The position numbers were made by a program, and so were the translations under genes. Below, piece after piece: positions 34,667 to 43,291 of a DNA stretch of 64,000 bases. The notes beneath the pieces were generated by a model, which did not search any database, was not told the DNA's origin, and saw only the letters and a list, made by a program, of their open reading frames with translations. The DNA comes from Cryobacterium soli (GTDB taxonomy: Bacteria; Actinomycetota; Actinomycetes; Actinomycetales; Microbacteriaceae), in assembly GCF_003611035.1 (NCBI RefSeq), contig NZ_CP030033.1, positions 558,001 through 622,000 of the forward strand, written 5' to 3'. Each line of letters starts with the position of its first letter. Positions within the stretch are counted from its first letter, which is position 1.

Positions 34667-34695
34667 ACCTGCAGGGAGAGACCTGGAGGGAGAGG
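34654..34695 (+). repeat. Three 14-bp tandem repeats over the dehydrogenase stop codon
   Basis: CCTGCAGGAATAGA, CCTGCAGGGAGAGA and CCTGGAGGGAGAGG follow one another from 34654. The first unit contains the TAG stop. They fill most of the short space before the convergent DUF7144 gene. Confidence 0.75.
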
Positions 34696-34703
34696 CCGGT
34701 GGG

Positions 34704-35198
34704 TCACTCCACGTCGGAGGTCGCGCGGCTGGGGCCCGCCGAGACCGCCTTCATCTCCTTGCCGTGCACCGAGACCGCCCAGATCACCAGAACGTCGATG
34801 GCGATCATGGTGATCGACCAGAGCGGGTAGGCGCCCAGGAACGCGATGTTCACCAGGGCGCTGGCGAAGGCGAGGATGATGGCGACGATGCGCGCCCACA
34901 TCTGCCCGGCCAGCAAGGCCACGCCGGCGAGGATCACGACGGCTCCGAGGATGGTGTGGACCCATCCCCACGTCGTGTAGTCGACCTGCACCACCAGCCC
35001 CTCGCTGGCGACGAGGTAATAGGTGTCCTGGAACAGGGCAACCAGACCCTGGATGACGTGGAAGGCACCCATCATCAGCATCATGACGCCGGCGAAGACG
35101 ATCCAGCCGGTCCAACCCGACACCTCGGTGTCGGCGCTGTAGCTCTGGGCGGTGGCGGCGCCGGTCGTGGTGCCGGTTGCCTGTCGTGTGTTGGTCAT
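34704..35198 (-). CDS. DUF7144-type four-helix membrane protein
   Basis: A 164-residue membrane protein with four hydrophobic segments: GWIVFAGVMMLMMGAFHVIQ, WGWVHTILGAVVILAGVALL, ARIVAIILAFASALVNIAF and SITMIAIDVLVIWAVSVHG. The motif G-x-FHVIQG in the first segment and the general layout fit a common actinobacterial family of unknown function. ATG 35198 has GGAGGAAG at five bases; an ATG 18 bases upstream is part of that ribosome site. It is convergent with the xanthine dehydrogenase gene and has no evident link to purines. Confidence 0.8.
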   Translation of the reverse strand: MTNTRQATGTTTGAATAQSYSADTEVSGWTGWIVFAGVMMLMMGAFHVIQGLVALFQDTYYLVASEGLVVQVDYTTWGWVHTILGAVVILAGVALLAGQMWARIVAIILAFASALVNIAFLGAYPLWSITMIAIDVLVIWAVSVHGKEMKAVSAGPSRATSDVE

Positions 35199-35358
35199 TT
35201 CGCTTCCTCCATTCAATGGACTCGACGATCACGCTAGTGCGCAGTCGAACCCGTTTCGTCCCCCGAATGGGGTGAGGGCTGGGGCGAAACTCCTGGTCAG
35301 AGCCGTGGCGACCGGCTAGTCGGGGGCCCAGCCAATCGACGAGCGCGGTTGCCGGAGG

Positions 35359-36561
35359 TCAGGGGGCCGGGTGGATCGGGCCCGGCCGGTCCCGCAGGGG
35401 CAGGCCGGTGGCGCCCGATCGGGCGGCGAGGATCTCGGCGAGGATCGACACCGCGGTCTCCTCCGGGCTGCTGGCGCCCAGGTCGAGCCCGATGGGCGAG
35501 TGCAGCCGGGCCAGGGCGGTCTCGGCGACGCCGGCCTCGCGCAGGCGCAGCATCCTGCGGTCGTGGCTGCGCCGTGAACCCATGGCGCCCACGTAGGCCA
35601 CGTCCAGTCCCAGCGCCGTCTCGAGCAGCGGCAGGTCGAACTTCTCGTCATGGGTGAGCACGCAGACCACGGTGCGCGCGTCGGTGTCGGTGCGGGCCAG
35701 GTAGTCGCTGGGCCATTCGACCACGACCTCGGCCGCGGCCGGAAAACGCTCGGGGGTGGCGAAGACGGCGCGGGCGTCACACACCGTGACCCGGTAGCCC
35801 AGCAGGCTCGCGGCCGCTGACAGCGCCGCGGCGAAGTCCACCGCGCCGAAGATCAGACAGCGCGGCGGAGTCGCCGCGACCAGGTAGAGCACCCGGCTCT
35901 GCACACCGTCGCAGTCCACGGTGCCGAGGTGGGTCTTTCCGCGGGAGATGCGGGCGTCAAGCTCGGCACGGATCCGGCGCTCGGCGTCCGGGTCGAGGCT
36001 CGGCTCGCCGGCGTGAGGGCCGTCCGCCTCCAGGGCCGCCCCGGCGACGTCAGGGCCGTCCGCCGCCGCTCCGGCGACCTCAGTGCTGCCGCCGTCCTCG
36101 TCCATGGTGGATCCGGCGGCTCCGTTCGGCACCAGGATGCGGCCGGCCCCGGCTCCCGCCACGACCAGGGCCAGACCGGCAGCCCGGCCGGCCGCGGCGT
36201 GGGCGAGCTGCGCGCGTGCGGCGCCGGCGAGGGCGTTCCGCAGGCCCGCCGGGGCAAACTCGGTGAGGAACACCTCGACGGTGCCGCCGCAACTCAGCCC
36301 CACGGCGAAGGCGTCGTCGTCGGTCACCCCGAATTCGGTCAGGCGGCCGCGGCCGTCAGCGAGCACCTCCTGGGCGCTCTCGACGATCGCACCTTCGACG
36401 CAGCCGCCGGAGATGCTGCCGATCACCGCGCCGGCGTCGGTCACGGCCATGGCCGTACCCAGGGTGCGCGGTGCGCTGCCGAGCACCCGGGTGACCGTCG
36501 CGACAGCGACCCGGTGCCCATGGGCCAGGGCCTCGAGCAGCTCGCCGGCGATCTCGAGCAC
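35359..36561 (-). CDS. xdhC: XdhC-family molybdenum cofactor insertion/maturation protein
   Basis: XdhC binds and sulfurates the molybdenum cofactor and delivers it to xanthine dehydrogenase. The 400-residue protein has the XdhC/CoxI domain (RVAVATVTRVLGSAPRTLGT, GSISGGCVEGA) and the C-terminal Rossmann domain (CLIFGAVDFAAALSAAASLL, YVGAMGSRRSHDRR). Between them an Asp/Gly/Ala-rich stretch of about 45 residues looks like a flexible insertion. GTG 36561 begins two bases after the stop of the last ABC permease gene, so XdhC is made with the transporter. Its partner enzyme is encoded just across at 30927-34666. Confidence 0.9.
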   Translation of the reverse strand: MLEIAGELLEALAHGHRVAVATVTRVLGSAPRTLGTAMAVTDAGAVIGSISGGCVEGAIVESAQEVLADGRGRLTEFGVTDDDAFAVGLSCGGTVEVFLTEFAPAGLRNALAGAARAQLAHAAAGRAAGLALVVAGAGAGRILVPNGAAGSTMDEDGGSTEVAGAAADGPDVAGAALEADGPHAGEPSLDPDAERRIRAELDARISRGKTHLGTVDCDGVQSRVLYLVAATPPRCLIFGAVDFAAALSAAASLLGYRVTVCDARAVFATPERFPAAAEVVVEWPSDYLARTDTDARTVVCVLTHDEKFDLPLLETALGLDVAYVGAMGSRRSHDRRMLRLREAGVAETALARLHSPIGLDLGASSPEETAVSILAEILAARSGATGLPLRDRPGPIHPAP

Positions 36562-36563
36562 GG

Positions 36564-37427
36564 CTAGTTGCCTGCGCTCTGGTCCATGCCCATCCGTCGC
36601 AGCACGAGGTTCTCGGCGAACTGTGCCACGCCATAGAGCACCATCGAGACGATGGTGATGATCACCACAGACGACCACACCTCGAAGTTCTTCACCTGGG
36701 AGACCGCAACGACGATACCCCAGCCGAGTCCCTGGCCGGTGGCGAGCCACTCGGCCAGCAGGGCGCCGGTGATGGCGCCGGGGATCGAGATCTTGATCGC
36801 CGCGAAGAACGACGGCAGCGAGCTGGGCAATGCCACCTTGCGGAGCGCGGTGAACGGGGTTCCCCCGTAGACCGCGATGACGTCACTCACCTGCGGTGAC
36901 GCCGACCGCAGGCCGAACGCGATGTTCACCAGGGCCGGGAAGAGCACCACGATCGCGCCGGTGACCACCGCGATCGACGGGCCGCGGCCGGTGATGAGGA
37001 TCAGCACCGGAACGAAGGCGACGAGCGGCACGCTGCGCAGCAGCAGGGCGATGGGCATCAGTGCGTGCTCGATGCCCTTCGACAGGGTGAACAGCGTGGC
37101 AAGAATCAGCGCCACCAGGATGCCGGCGACGAAGCCGAGGAACGCGTCGGTGAGGGTGATCCCGAGATTGGTGAGGATCAGCACCCGGTTCTCGGCCGCG
37201 GCCGGAACCGTGAACAGCCAGTTGAAGACGTCAGCCGGGCCCTTGGCGATGAACGGGGAGATGCCCAGTATCAGGATCAGTCCCTGCCAGGCGGCGAGGA
37301 CGATCGCGAGGGTGAGCACGCCCGTGCCGAGGGCCCGTCCGAGGTAGGCGCCCAGGCCGCGGGCCTGCGCTCCGGTGCTCTTGGTGAGAACGGCCGGCTG
37401 GCCGGTGACAAGGGTCTGGGCGCTCAC
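36564..37427 (-). CDS. ABC transporter permease (SsuC/TauC type), second of two
   Basis: A 287-residue permease with six or so membrane segments and the BPD-transport EAA-loop region (YGGTPFTALRKVALPSSLPS, then GAITGALLAEWLATGQGLGW). It belongs to the family importing sulfonates, taurine, nitrate and pyrimidine precursors. GTG 37427 overlaps the upstream permease stop (GTGA). The pair would form a heterodimeric channel. Position between xdhC and the other transporter genes suggests a purine or allantoin-type substrate. Confidence 0.88.
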   Translation of the reverse strand: MSAQTLVTGQPAVLTKSTGAQARGLGAYLGRALGTGVLTLAIVLAAWQGLILILGISPFIAKGPADVFNWLFTVPAAAENRVLILTNLGITLTDAFLGFVAGILVALILATLFTLSKGIEHALMPIALLLRSVPLVAFVPVLILITGRGPSIAVVTGAIVVLFPALVNIAFGLRSASPQVSDVIAVYGGTPFTALRKVALPSSLPSFFAAIKISIPGAITGALLAEWLATGQGLGWGIVVAVSQVKNFEVWSSVVIITIVSMVLYGVAQFAENLVLRRMGMDQSAGN

Positions 37428-38227
37428 GAGCTGCTCCGTCCGGTGGTCCAGGGGGTGGCGAAACGGGAGATCACGGCGAAGAGCAGGTAGCCGATACCGG
37501 CCAGGAGACCGGCGACAAGGGCCAGGCTCCAGACCCGTTCCACGTTGGCGGCGTTGCCGGCGGCGATCATCGCCACACCGAGTCCACGCTCGGCACCGCC
37601 GAGGTATTCGCCCAGGATGGCGCCGAGCAGGGCGGCCGGGGCCGCGATCTGCAGGGCGTTGAGCACGCTGGGGGTTCCGGCGATCAGCCGGACCTTGCGC
37701 AGCTGGGTGAACTTGGTGCCGCCGTAGACGCTGACCAGGTCGAGGCTGGCCTGGTCGGCGGCCTTGAGCCCCACGAGGGAGCCGACCACGGTTGTGAAGA
37801 ACACCGACAGTGCGGCCAGGAAGATGGCGGTGCCGGACGGGTCCCCTCTGGAGGGCCCGATGACGACGTACGCGATCGGGCCGATGGCGACGATCGGCAC
37901 ACAGTAGGTGATCACGGCGATCTGCAGGGCGATCTTCTCGATGCGCGGCACGATCAGCACGAGGCCGGCCAGGATCAGGGCCAGGCCATTTCCCCACAGG
38001 AAGCCGATCGCGGCTTCGCTGAGGGTCATGGTGATGTGCGGCCAGAAGAAGCCCACTCCGTCGTTCACGAACTGCGCGGCCACCTCGGCCGGGGTCGGGA
38101 TGGCGCCGCCGGGGACGGAGCCGGCGTTCTGGAAGATCGTCAGAGCGCTGACCCACCAGAGGGCAACGACGACGACGATCCCGATCAGGCCGGTCGCCCA
38201 GCCCGGCAGGCCACGGCTGACCGGCAT
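37424..38227 (-). CDS. ABC transporter permease (SsuC/TauC type), first of two
   Basis: A 267-residue permease with five to six membrane segments (GLIGIVVVVALWWVSALTIF, ALILAGLVLIVPRIEKIALQ) and the EAA-loop pattern VYGGTKFTQLRKVRLIAGTP. It differs clearly from the following permease, so the channel is probably a heterodimer rather than the homodimer common in this family. ATG 38227 overlaps the stop of the ATPase gene (TGATG). Confidence 0.88.
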   Translation of the reverse strand: MPVSRGLPGWATGLIGIVVVVALWWVSALTIFQNAGSVPGGAIPTPAEVAAQFVNDGVGFFWPHITMTLSEAAIGFLWGNGLALILAGLVLIVPRIEKIALQIAVITYCVPIVAIGPIAYVVIGPSRGDPSGTAIFLAALSVFFTTVVGSLVGLKAADQASLDLVSVYGGTKFTQLRKVRLIAGTPSVLNALQIAAPAALLGAILGEYLGGAERGLGVAMIAAGNAANVERVWSLALVAGLLAGIGYLLFAVISRFATPWTTGRSSS

Positions 38228-39069
38228 CAGTGCGCTCCGGACGGGGCCGGGGTGTCGGCGCCGAAGAGCAGTTCGGAGGCCCGGTCGTGCAGGGCGTGGA
38301 ACTCGGGGGTGCGCATCATCTCGGGCAGGCGCGGCCGGGGCAGGTCGATCTCGATGACCTCCTTGACGCGGCCGGGCCGGGGACTCATCACGGCCACCTG
38401 GTCGGAGAGGAAGATCGCCTCGGAGATGCCGTGCGTGACCATCAGGGTCGTCGCGGGCTTCTCGGTCCAGATGCGCAGCAGCTCCACGTTGAGGCGCTGG
38501 CGGGTCATGTCGTCCAGGGCGCCGAAGGGCTCGTCGAGCAGCAGCACCGAGGGCTTGAGCACCAGGGACCGGGCGATCGACACGCGCTGGCGCATCCCAC
38601 CGGACAGCTGGGCGGGCTTGGCCTTCTCGAAACCGGTGAGGCCCACGAGCTGGATGAGTTCGGTGACGTAGTCTTCGTCGACCGGCATCCGGGCGACCTC
38701 GAAGGGAAGTTTGATGTTGCTGCGCACACTCCGCCACGGCAGCAGGGCGGAGTCCTGGAACGCGATGCCGAGCTCGTGGCCGCTGCGAAGCTCGGCGGGG
38801 CTCTTACCGTCGACGCGCGTCGTGCCGCTGGTGGGGTTCTCCAAGCCGGCCAGGATGCGCAGGATCGTGGACTTGCCGCAGCCCGACGGGCCGAGCAGGG
38901 ACAGGAAGCTGCCCTTGTCGGTGTGCAGGTTGGCATTGTCGAGCGCGACAACCTCCTTGCGGCCGACCGAGAAGGTCTTGTGGAGCTCCGAGATGTGCAG
39001 CCCGGTTCCCGAGGTGGTGGCCGAGGTGGTGGCCTCCGGGCCGGTGTCGATCGTACTCACGTCGTACAT
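38227..39069 (-). CDS. ABC transporter ATP-binding protein (SsuB/TauB type)
   Basis: A 280-residue ATPase with Walker [10 protein letters not shown] (near residue 60), Q-loop FQDSALLPW, signature [15 protein letters not shown], Walker [13 protein letters not shown] and the switch histidine in [10 protein letters not shown]. It powers the importer formed with the two permeases downstream. A 163-base gap with a stable hairpin separates it from the binding-protein gene upstream, probably lowering its expression relative to that gene. Confidence 0.93.
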   Translation of the reverse strand: MYDVSTIDTGPEATTSATTSGTGLHISELHKTFSVGRKEVVALDNANLHTDKGSFLSLLGPSGCGKSTILRILAGLENPTSGTTRVDGKSPAELRSGHELGIAFQDSALLPWRSVRSNIKLPFEVARMPVDEDYVTELIQLVGLTGFEKAKPAQLSGGMRQRVSIARSLVLKPSVLLLDEPFGALDDMTRQRLNVELLRIWTEKPATTLMVTHGISEAIFLSDQVAVMSPRPGRVKEVIEIDLPRPRLPEMMRTPEFHALHDRASELLFGADTPAPSGAH

Positions 39070-39113
39070 TCCTTACTGGGCGTCGTCGGGAACCGGATAC
39101 CCAGTATCGCCGA

Positions 39114-39142
39114 CGGCACCCGCCTCCAGGAGACGGGTGCCG
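39114..39142 (-). terminator. Intra-operon hairpin between binding-protein and ATPase genes
   Basis: CGGCACCCG (39114-39122) pairs perfectly with CGGGTGCCG (39134-39142) over an 11-base loop. No T-tract follows on the minus strand. Between the abundant binding protein and the rest of an ABC operon such a hairpin usually acts as a partial terminator or 3' mRNA stabiliser. A second inverted repeat, TACTGGG/CCCAGTA (39074-39106), lies directly before the ATPase start. Confidence 0.45.
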
Positions 39143-39232
39143 CGGCAATGCCGAGTGATGGTGCGACTAGCGAGTTGGTGCTGGGTTACGCGCAGCCGGT
39201 ATACGTGCTGCGGTGGTTACGTGCAGCGGTGA

Positions 39233-40318
39233 CTACTTGCTGTACTTGACGAGGTCGGGGTTCTCCTTGTAGACCTCGGCGAGCAGGCTCAGGTCGAACA
39301 GCGACTTGGCGTCGATGTCGATGCCCGCGGCCTTCAGCGTGGCGATGGACTCCTTCTGCAGGGCGTCGCTGATCGTGAAGAGCCCGTTGGCCACGGTGTC
39401 ATCGCTCACGACGAGGTCGGTGGACTGGATCTCCGCCTGGCGGGTTTCCTTCTCCATGGTCAGGCCGAGGTCCTTGCCGTAGGTGTCGACCGTGAGGGTC
39501 GCTGCTGCGGTGGGGTCGTTGATCGCGTCGGACCAGCCCTTGATCTCGGCGACCAGGAGCGCCTTGAGCTTCTCGCGGTCATTGGCAATCGCGTCGTCGG
39601 AGGCCGTGAAGGTCTCGGCGACGAACGGCAGGCCGTTGTCGGCCAGCGGCAGGTTGACCGGGTCCAGGCCGGCCAGCTCGGCGTCGATCGACTCGTTGGT
39701 GAGATAGGCGAACCAGCCGTCGACCTCGCCGTTGAAGAGGGGGGTCGGGTCGTACTCGACCGGGACCACGGTGATCGTGGACGGGTCGATGTCGTTGATC
39801 TTGAGGAAGGCATCCCAGAGGCTCTGGTTGCTGGCCTGCACGCCGATGGTCTTGCCGGCCAGGTCGCTGAGCTTGGCGATGTTGCCGACGCCCTTGAGCG
39901 AGAGGATGGTGAAGGGGTTCTTCTGGTAGGTCGCGCCGATGATCTTCAGCGGGGCGCCCTCCTCGGCGATGACGGTTCCGGTGGAGATGGCGTTGCCGAT
40001 GCCCAGGTCGACGTTGCCGGAGATGACGCCGGCCTCGGCCGATGCCGGGCCGGGGATCAGGTCGACGGAGTCAAAGCCCGCGTCGGTGAAGTAGCCCGCG
40101 TCGTCGGCGACGAACTCGCCCATGAACTCGGTGTTCTTGATCCAGGACAGCTGGATGCTCGCGTCGCCGAAGGAGGCGTCCTCACCGGAAGCCGAGTCGG
40201 AGCCGGCGTCGCTCGCGCAGGAGGTGAGCAGCAGGGTGAGGGCGGCGGCGACAGCCACGCCCTGACCGAGGCGCTTGACAGAGCGGCGGGTGAACGGGGA
40301 AAGCGGGGCTTGCGTCAT
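39233..40318 (-). CDS. ABC transporter substrate-binding lipoprotein (SsuA/NMT1 type)
   Basis: A 361-residue lipoprotein with a charged N-terminus, hydrophobic core and lipobox LLLTSC (Cys34). The mature part has the NMT1/THI5-like binding fold: IQLSWIKNTEFMGEFVADDA, VISGNVDLGIGN and TIGVQASNQSLWDAFLKIND. Relatives bind pyrimidine precursors, sulfonates or riboflavin-like ligands, so a planar heterocycle is plausible here. It faces the adenine deaminase-like gene across a gap rich in TGAAACA boxes. The mature N-terminus is Asp/Ser-rich. Confidence 0.88.
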   Translation of the reverse strand: MTQAPLSPFTRRSVKRLGQGVAVAAALTLLLTSCASDAGSDSASGEDASFGDASIQLSWIKNTEFMGEFVADDAGYFTDAGFDSVDLIPGPASAEAGVISGNVDLGIGNAISTGTVIAEEGAPLKIIGATYQKNPFTILSLKGVGNIAKLSDLAGKTIGVQASNQSLWDAFLKINDIDPSTITVVPVEYDPTPLFNGEVDGWFAYLTNESIDAELAGLDPVNLPLADNGLPFVAETFTASDDAIANDREKLKALLVAEIKGWSDAINDPTAAATLTVDTYGKDLGLTMEKETRQAEIQSTDLVVSDDTVANGLFTISDALQKESIATLKAAGIDIDAKSLFDLSLLAEVYKENPDLVKYSK

Positions 40319-40451
40319 GACGCGGTTCCTCTCGATGGTGCTCGGGGGGTTGCCGTGGAACTCAACGGCGTGCTGGGGGCGGGATGCCCTGATACTGATG
40401 GCGTGCTGTGGGTGGGTAAGTACTGCTGTGAAGCTGCTGGTGTGATTGCGG

Positions 40452-40575
40452 TGTTTCAGCACGTCGCATCCGCTGCAACAAATGTTCGGATGCCTCGAAC
40501 ACTAATTGCTGCGTGTGACGTGCCGAAGACCGAAACATTTCCGGCTCATTACGGCTGAAATGCCGGGATGAAACG
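40452..40575. promoter_or_regulatory. TGAAACA-type boxes in the transporter/deaminase divergent gap
   Basis: The 329-base gap 40319-40647 holds no gene and is less GC-rich than its surroundings. It carries TGTTTCA at 40452, CGAAACA at 40531, TGAAATG at 40556 and TGAAACG at 40569. The same box occurs before allantoinase and the aminotransferase operon. The deaminase has a good ribosome site (GAAAGGA). Confidence 0.5.
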
Positions 40576-40647
40576 CCGGAATTCCCCTCGGGCCGGGCAA
40601 TACCCTGGCGTGATAGCGTCACGGAGTCCACCCCGAAAGGAACCCCA

Positions 40648-41679
40648 ATGTCTTCCGCTATCGTACCGACCTCTGCGTTCGTCTCCGGCCTGCCCAAAGC
40701 CGAGCTGCACCTGCACCTCGAGGGCACCCTCGAACCCGAGCTGAAGCTCGCGCTGGCCCGCCGCAACGGAGTGGACATCGGCCAGAGCACGGTGGAGCAG
40801 GTGCGGGCCACCTATGAGTTCGACTCGCTCGCGAGCTTCCTGGGCGTCTACTACCCGGCGATGGACGTTCTCGTCACCGAAGAGGACTTCTACGACCTCG
40901 CAACCGCCTACTTCCGCCGCGCCGCCGCCGACGGCGTGCGCCGCGTGGAGGCGTTCTTCGACCCGCAGGCGCACACCTCCCGCGGGGTGCCGATCGAGAC
41001 CGTGATCGTGGGCTATCACCGGGCCGCGCAGGATGCCGCCACGGTCGGCATCTCCGCGGAGCTCATCCTCTGCTTCCTGCGCGATTTCTCCGCCGAGAGC
41101 GCGCTGGAGACGCTGACGGCCGCGCTGCCCTACAAGGACCGCTTCATCGGGGTGGGCCTCGACTCCGACGAGCGGGACAACCCGCCGGCGAAGTTCGCCG
41201 CCGTCTTCGCCCTCGCCCGGGAGAACGGACTCAAGCTGACCATGCACTGCGACATCGACCAGGTCGGCAGCATCGAGAACATCCGCCAGGTGCTCGAAGA
41301 CATCCAGGTGGACCGCATCGATCACGGCACCAACATCGTGGAGAACCCTGAGCTGGTCACCCTGGTGCGCGAGCGGGGACTCGGCCTCACCTGCTGCCCG
41401 GTGTCGAACAGCTTCGTCACCGCCGACATGAAGGCCGTGGAGCTGGTGGCCCTGATGAACTTCGGCGTTCTGGTCACGGTGAACTCCGACGACCCCGCCT
41501 ACTTCGGTGCCTACGTGGCCGACAACTACCTGGCGCTGGCCGAAAAGGCCGGCCTCGACGCCGACGAGCTGGTGCTCCTGGCCAAGAACTCCTTCCAGGC
41601 GTCCTGGTTGCCCGAGGGCGAGAAGGCGGCCTATCTGGCGTCCATCGACGACTACGTCGCAGGGTACCCGACGGCATAG
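40648..41679 (+). CDS. Adenine/adenosine deaminase-family protein, ADE branch
   Basis: A 343-residue metal-dependent aminohydrolase. Zinc ligands are in HLHLEG (His21, His23), with RIDHGTNIVEN and VNSDDPAYFGAYVADNY. The last motif and the LPKAELHLHLEGTLEPEL start are those of the adenine deaminase branch rather than of adenosine deaminase. Unusually, the HAGE motif holding the zinc histidine and catalytic glutamate reads HCDID (from His200). Within a purine-degradation island it would feed hypoxanthine to xanthine dehydrogenase; the altered motif leaves room for an N6-substituted adenine as substrate. Confidence 0.85.
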   Translation: MSSAIVPTSAFVSGLPKAELHLHLEGTLEPELKLALARRNGVDIGQSTVEQVRATYEFDSLASFLGVYYPAMDVLVTEEDFYDLATAYFRRAAADGVRRVEAFFDPQAHTSRGVPIETVIVGYHRAAQDAATVGISAELILCFLRDFSAESALETLTAALPYKDRFIGVGLDSDERDNPPAKFAAVFALARENGLKLTMHCDIDQVGSIENIRQVLEDIQVDRIDHGTNIVENPELVTLVRERGLGLTCCPVSNSFVTADMKAVELVALMNFGVLVTVNSDDPAYFGAYVADNYLALAEKAGLDADELVLLAKNSFQASWLPEGEKAAYLASIDDYVAGYPTA

Positions 41680-41697
41680 GGCGTCTCGTCACGTCGG

Positions 41698-41738
41698 TGT
41701 TTCATCGACGCCGCATGTCGTGTGTCCGACAGGTTTCA
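41698..41738 (+). promoter_or_regulatory. TGTTTCA boxes upstream of allantoinase
   Basis: TGTTTCA (41698-41704) and GGTTTCA (41732-41738) lie 34 bases apart. A -10-like TAGGGT is at 41770-41775. The boxes match those at 40452 and 54341-54417. Confidence 0.45.
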
Positions 41739-41833
41739 GAACCCCGGAACGAGGCCTGAACGAGTTCACTAGGGTGACAGAAGTGGCCTCACACGAGGCC
41801 CGGAGACGCTCTCGAGCCGAGAAGGAGAACCCG

Positions 41834-43240
41834 ATGTACGACCTGGTCATCCGCTCGGATCGAGTGCTCACCGCGCAGGGTGTCGGGCCTGGTTCGGTGC
41901 CGCGTTCAGTACCGGGTTTCGTGCCGGCGGCCGTGGCGATCACCGGCGGCGTCATCCGCGCCATCGAGCCCGTGGATGCCACCCTCGAGACCGTGCGTGA
42001 CCTCACCCTCCCGGCCGGTCAGGTGTTGCAGCCGGGCGTCGTCGACACCCACGTGCACGTCAACGAGCCCGGCCGCACCGACTGGGAGGGCTTCGCTAGC
42101 GCCACCCTCGCGGCGGCAGCCGGCGGTGTGACGACCATCGTCGACATGCCGCTGAACAGCATCCCGCCGACCACGACGGTGGCCGCTCTCGAGCTCAAGC
42201 GCCGGGCCGCGGCGCCCCAGGCCAGCGTGAACGTGGGCTTCTGGGGCGGCGCGATCCCCGGCAACCTGGGTTCGCTCCAGCCGTTGCACGACGCGGGCGT
42301 CTTCGGCTTCAAGGCCTTCCTCTCCCCCTCCGGCGTGGACGAGTTCCCGCACCTCTCCCCCGCCGAGCTCGAGTCCGCGGCGGCCGAGATCGCCGGCTTC
42401 GGCGGCCTGCTGGTGGTGCACGCCGAAGACCCGGCCGTGCTCGAGAGCCACCAGAACGACGGCGGCACCGGCTACTTCGACTTCGTCGCCAGCCGACCGG
42501 ATGCGGCGGAGGATGCCGCGATCGCCCGGGTGATCGACGTCGTGCGGCGCACCGGCGTGCGCGCCCACATCCTGCACCTCTCCTCCGCGCAGGTGTTACC
42601 ACGCCTGGCGGCCGCGCGGGCCGAGGGGTTGCCGATCAGCGTCGAGACCTGCCCGCATTACCTCAGCTTCGCCGCGGAGAGCATCGCCGACGGCGCCACG
42701 GCGTTCAAGTGCTGCCCGCCCATTCGCGACGCCGGCAACCGGGACCTGCTCTGGCAGGGGCTTGAGGACGGTGTGATCGACGTCATCGCCTCGGACCACT
42801 CGCCGGCCACCCGGGAGCTCAAGCTCGGCCACGGCGGTGACTTCGGCCTGGCCTGGGGCGGCATCTCCGGGCTGCAGCTGAGCCTGCCCGCCGTGTGGAC
42901 GGCGGCCAGGGAACGCGGCATCGGCCTCGACCGGGTGCTGCACTGGATGTCCGCGGCCACGGCCCGCTTCATCGGGCTGCCCGGCGGGGTCATCACGGTG
43001 GGCGCGGCCGCCGACCTCGTCGCCTTCGCGCCGGACGAGACGTTCACCGTGCGGGTCGACGCCCTGCGGCACAAGAACCGGGTGAGCGCCTTCGACGGTG
43101 CCACGCTGTTCGGCCGGGTGCACACCACGTGGCTGGCCGGAGCCGTGATCTACGCGATCGACGAGGCCGGCGCATCCCCGCGGGTACCAGCGCAGACCTC
43201 AACGCCGACACCGTCGGGCGCGCTGTTGCGCGCCCGCTGA
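41834..43240 (+). CDS. allB: Allantoinase
   Basis: A 468-residue cyclic amidohydrolase opening allantoin to allantoate. Zinc motif DTHVHVNEPGRTDWEGF, the carboxylated lysine in FGFKAFLSPSGVDEFPHL (allantoinases show this SGV segment) and SDHSPAT are all present. Compared with the family there is a short insertion with repeated VPxSVP units near residues 20-32. AAGGAG precedes ATG 41834. It is first in allB-uricase-guanine deaminase, which run in one direction. Confidence 0.93.
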   Translation: MYDLVIRSDRVLTAQGVGPGSVPRSVPGFVPAAVAITGGVIRAIEPVDATLETVRDLTLPAGQVLQPGVVDTHVHVNEPGRTDWEGFASATLAAAAGGVTTIVDMPLNSIPPTTTVAALELKRRAAAPQASVNVGFWGGAIPGNLGSLQPLHDAGVFGFKAFLSPSGVDEFPHLSPAELESAAAEIAGFGGLLVVHAEDPAVLESHQNDGGTGYFDFVASRPDAAEDAAIARVIDVVRRTGVRAHILHLSSAQVLPRLAAARAEGLPISVETCPHYLSFAAESIADGATAFKCCPPIRDAGNRDLLWQGLEDGVIDVIASDHSPATRELKLGHGGDFGLAWGGISGLQLSLPAVWTAARERGIGLDRVLHWMSAATARFIGLPGGVITVGAAADLVAFAPDETFTVRVDALRHKNRVSAFDGATLFGRVHTTWLAGAVIYAIDEAGASPRVPAQTSTPTPSGALLRAR

Positions 43241-43291
43241 CCAGACTCTCTCGACCCGACTACCCCGCACGACGCACTAGAAGGAGCACTC

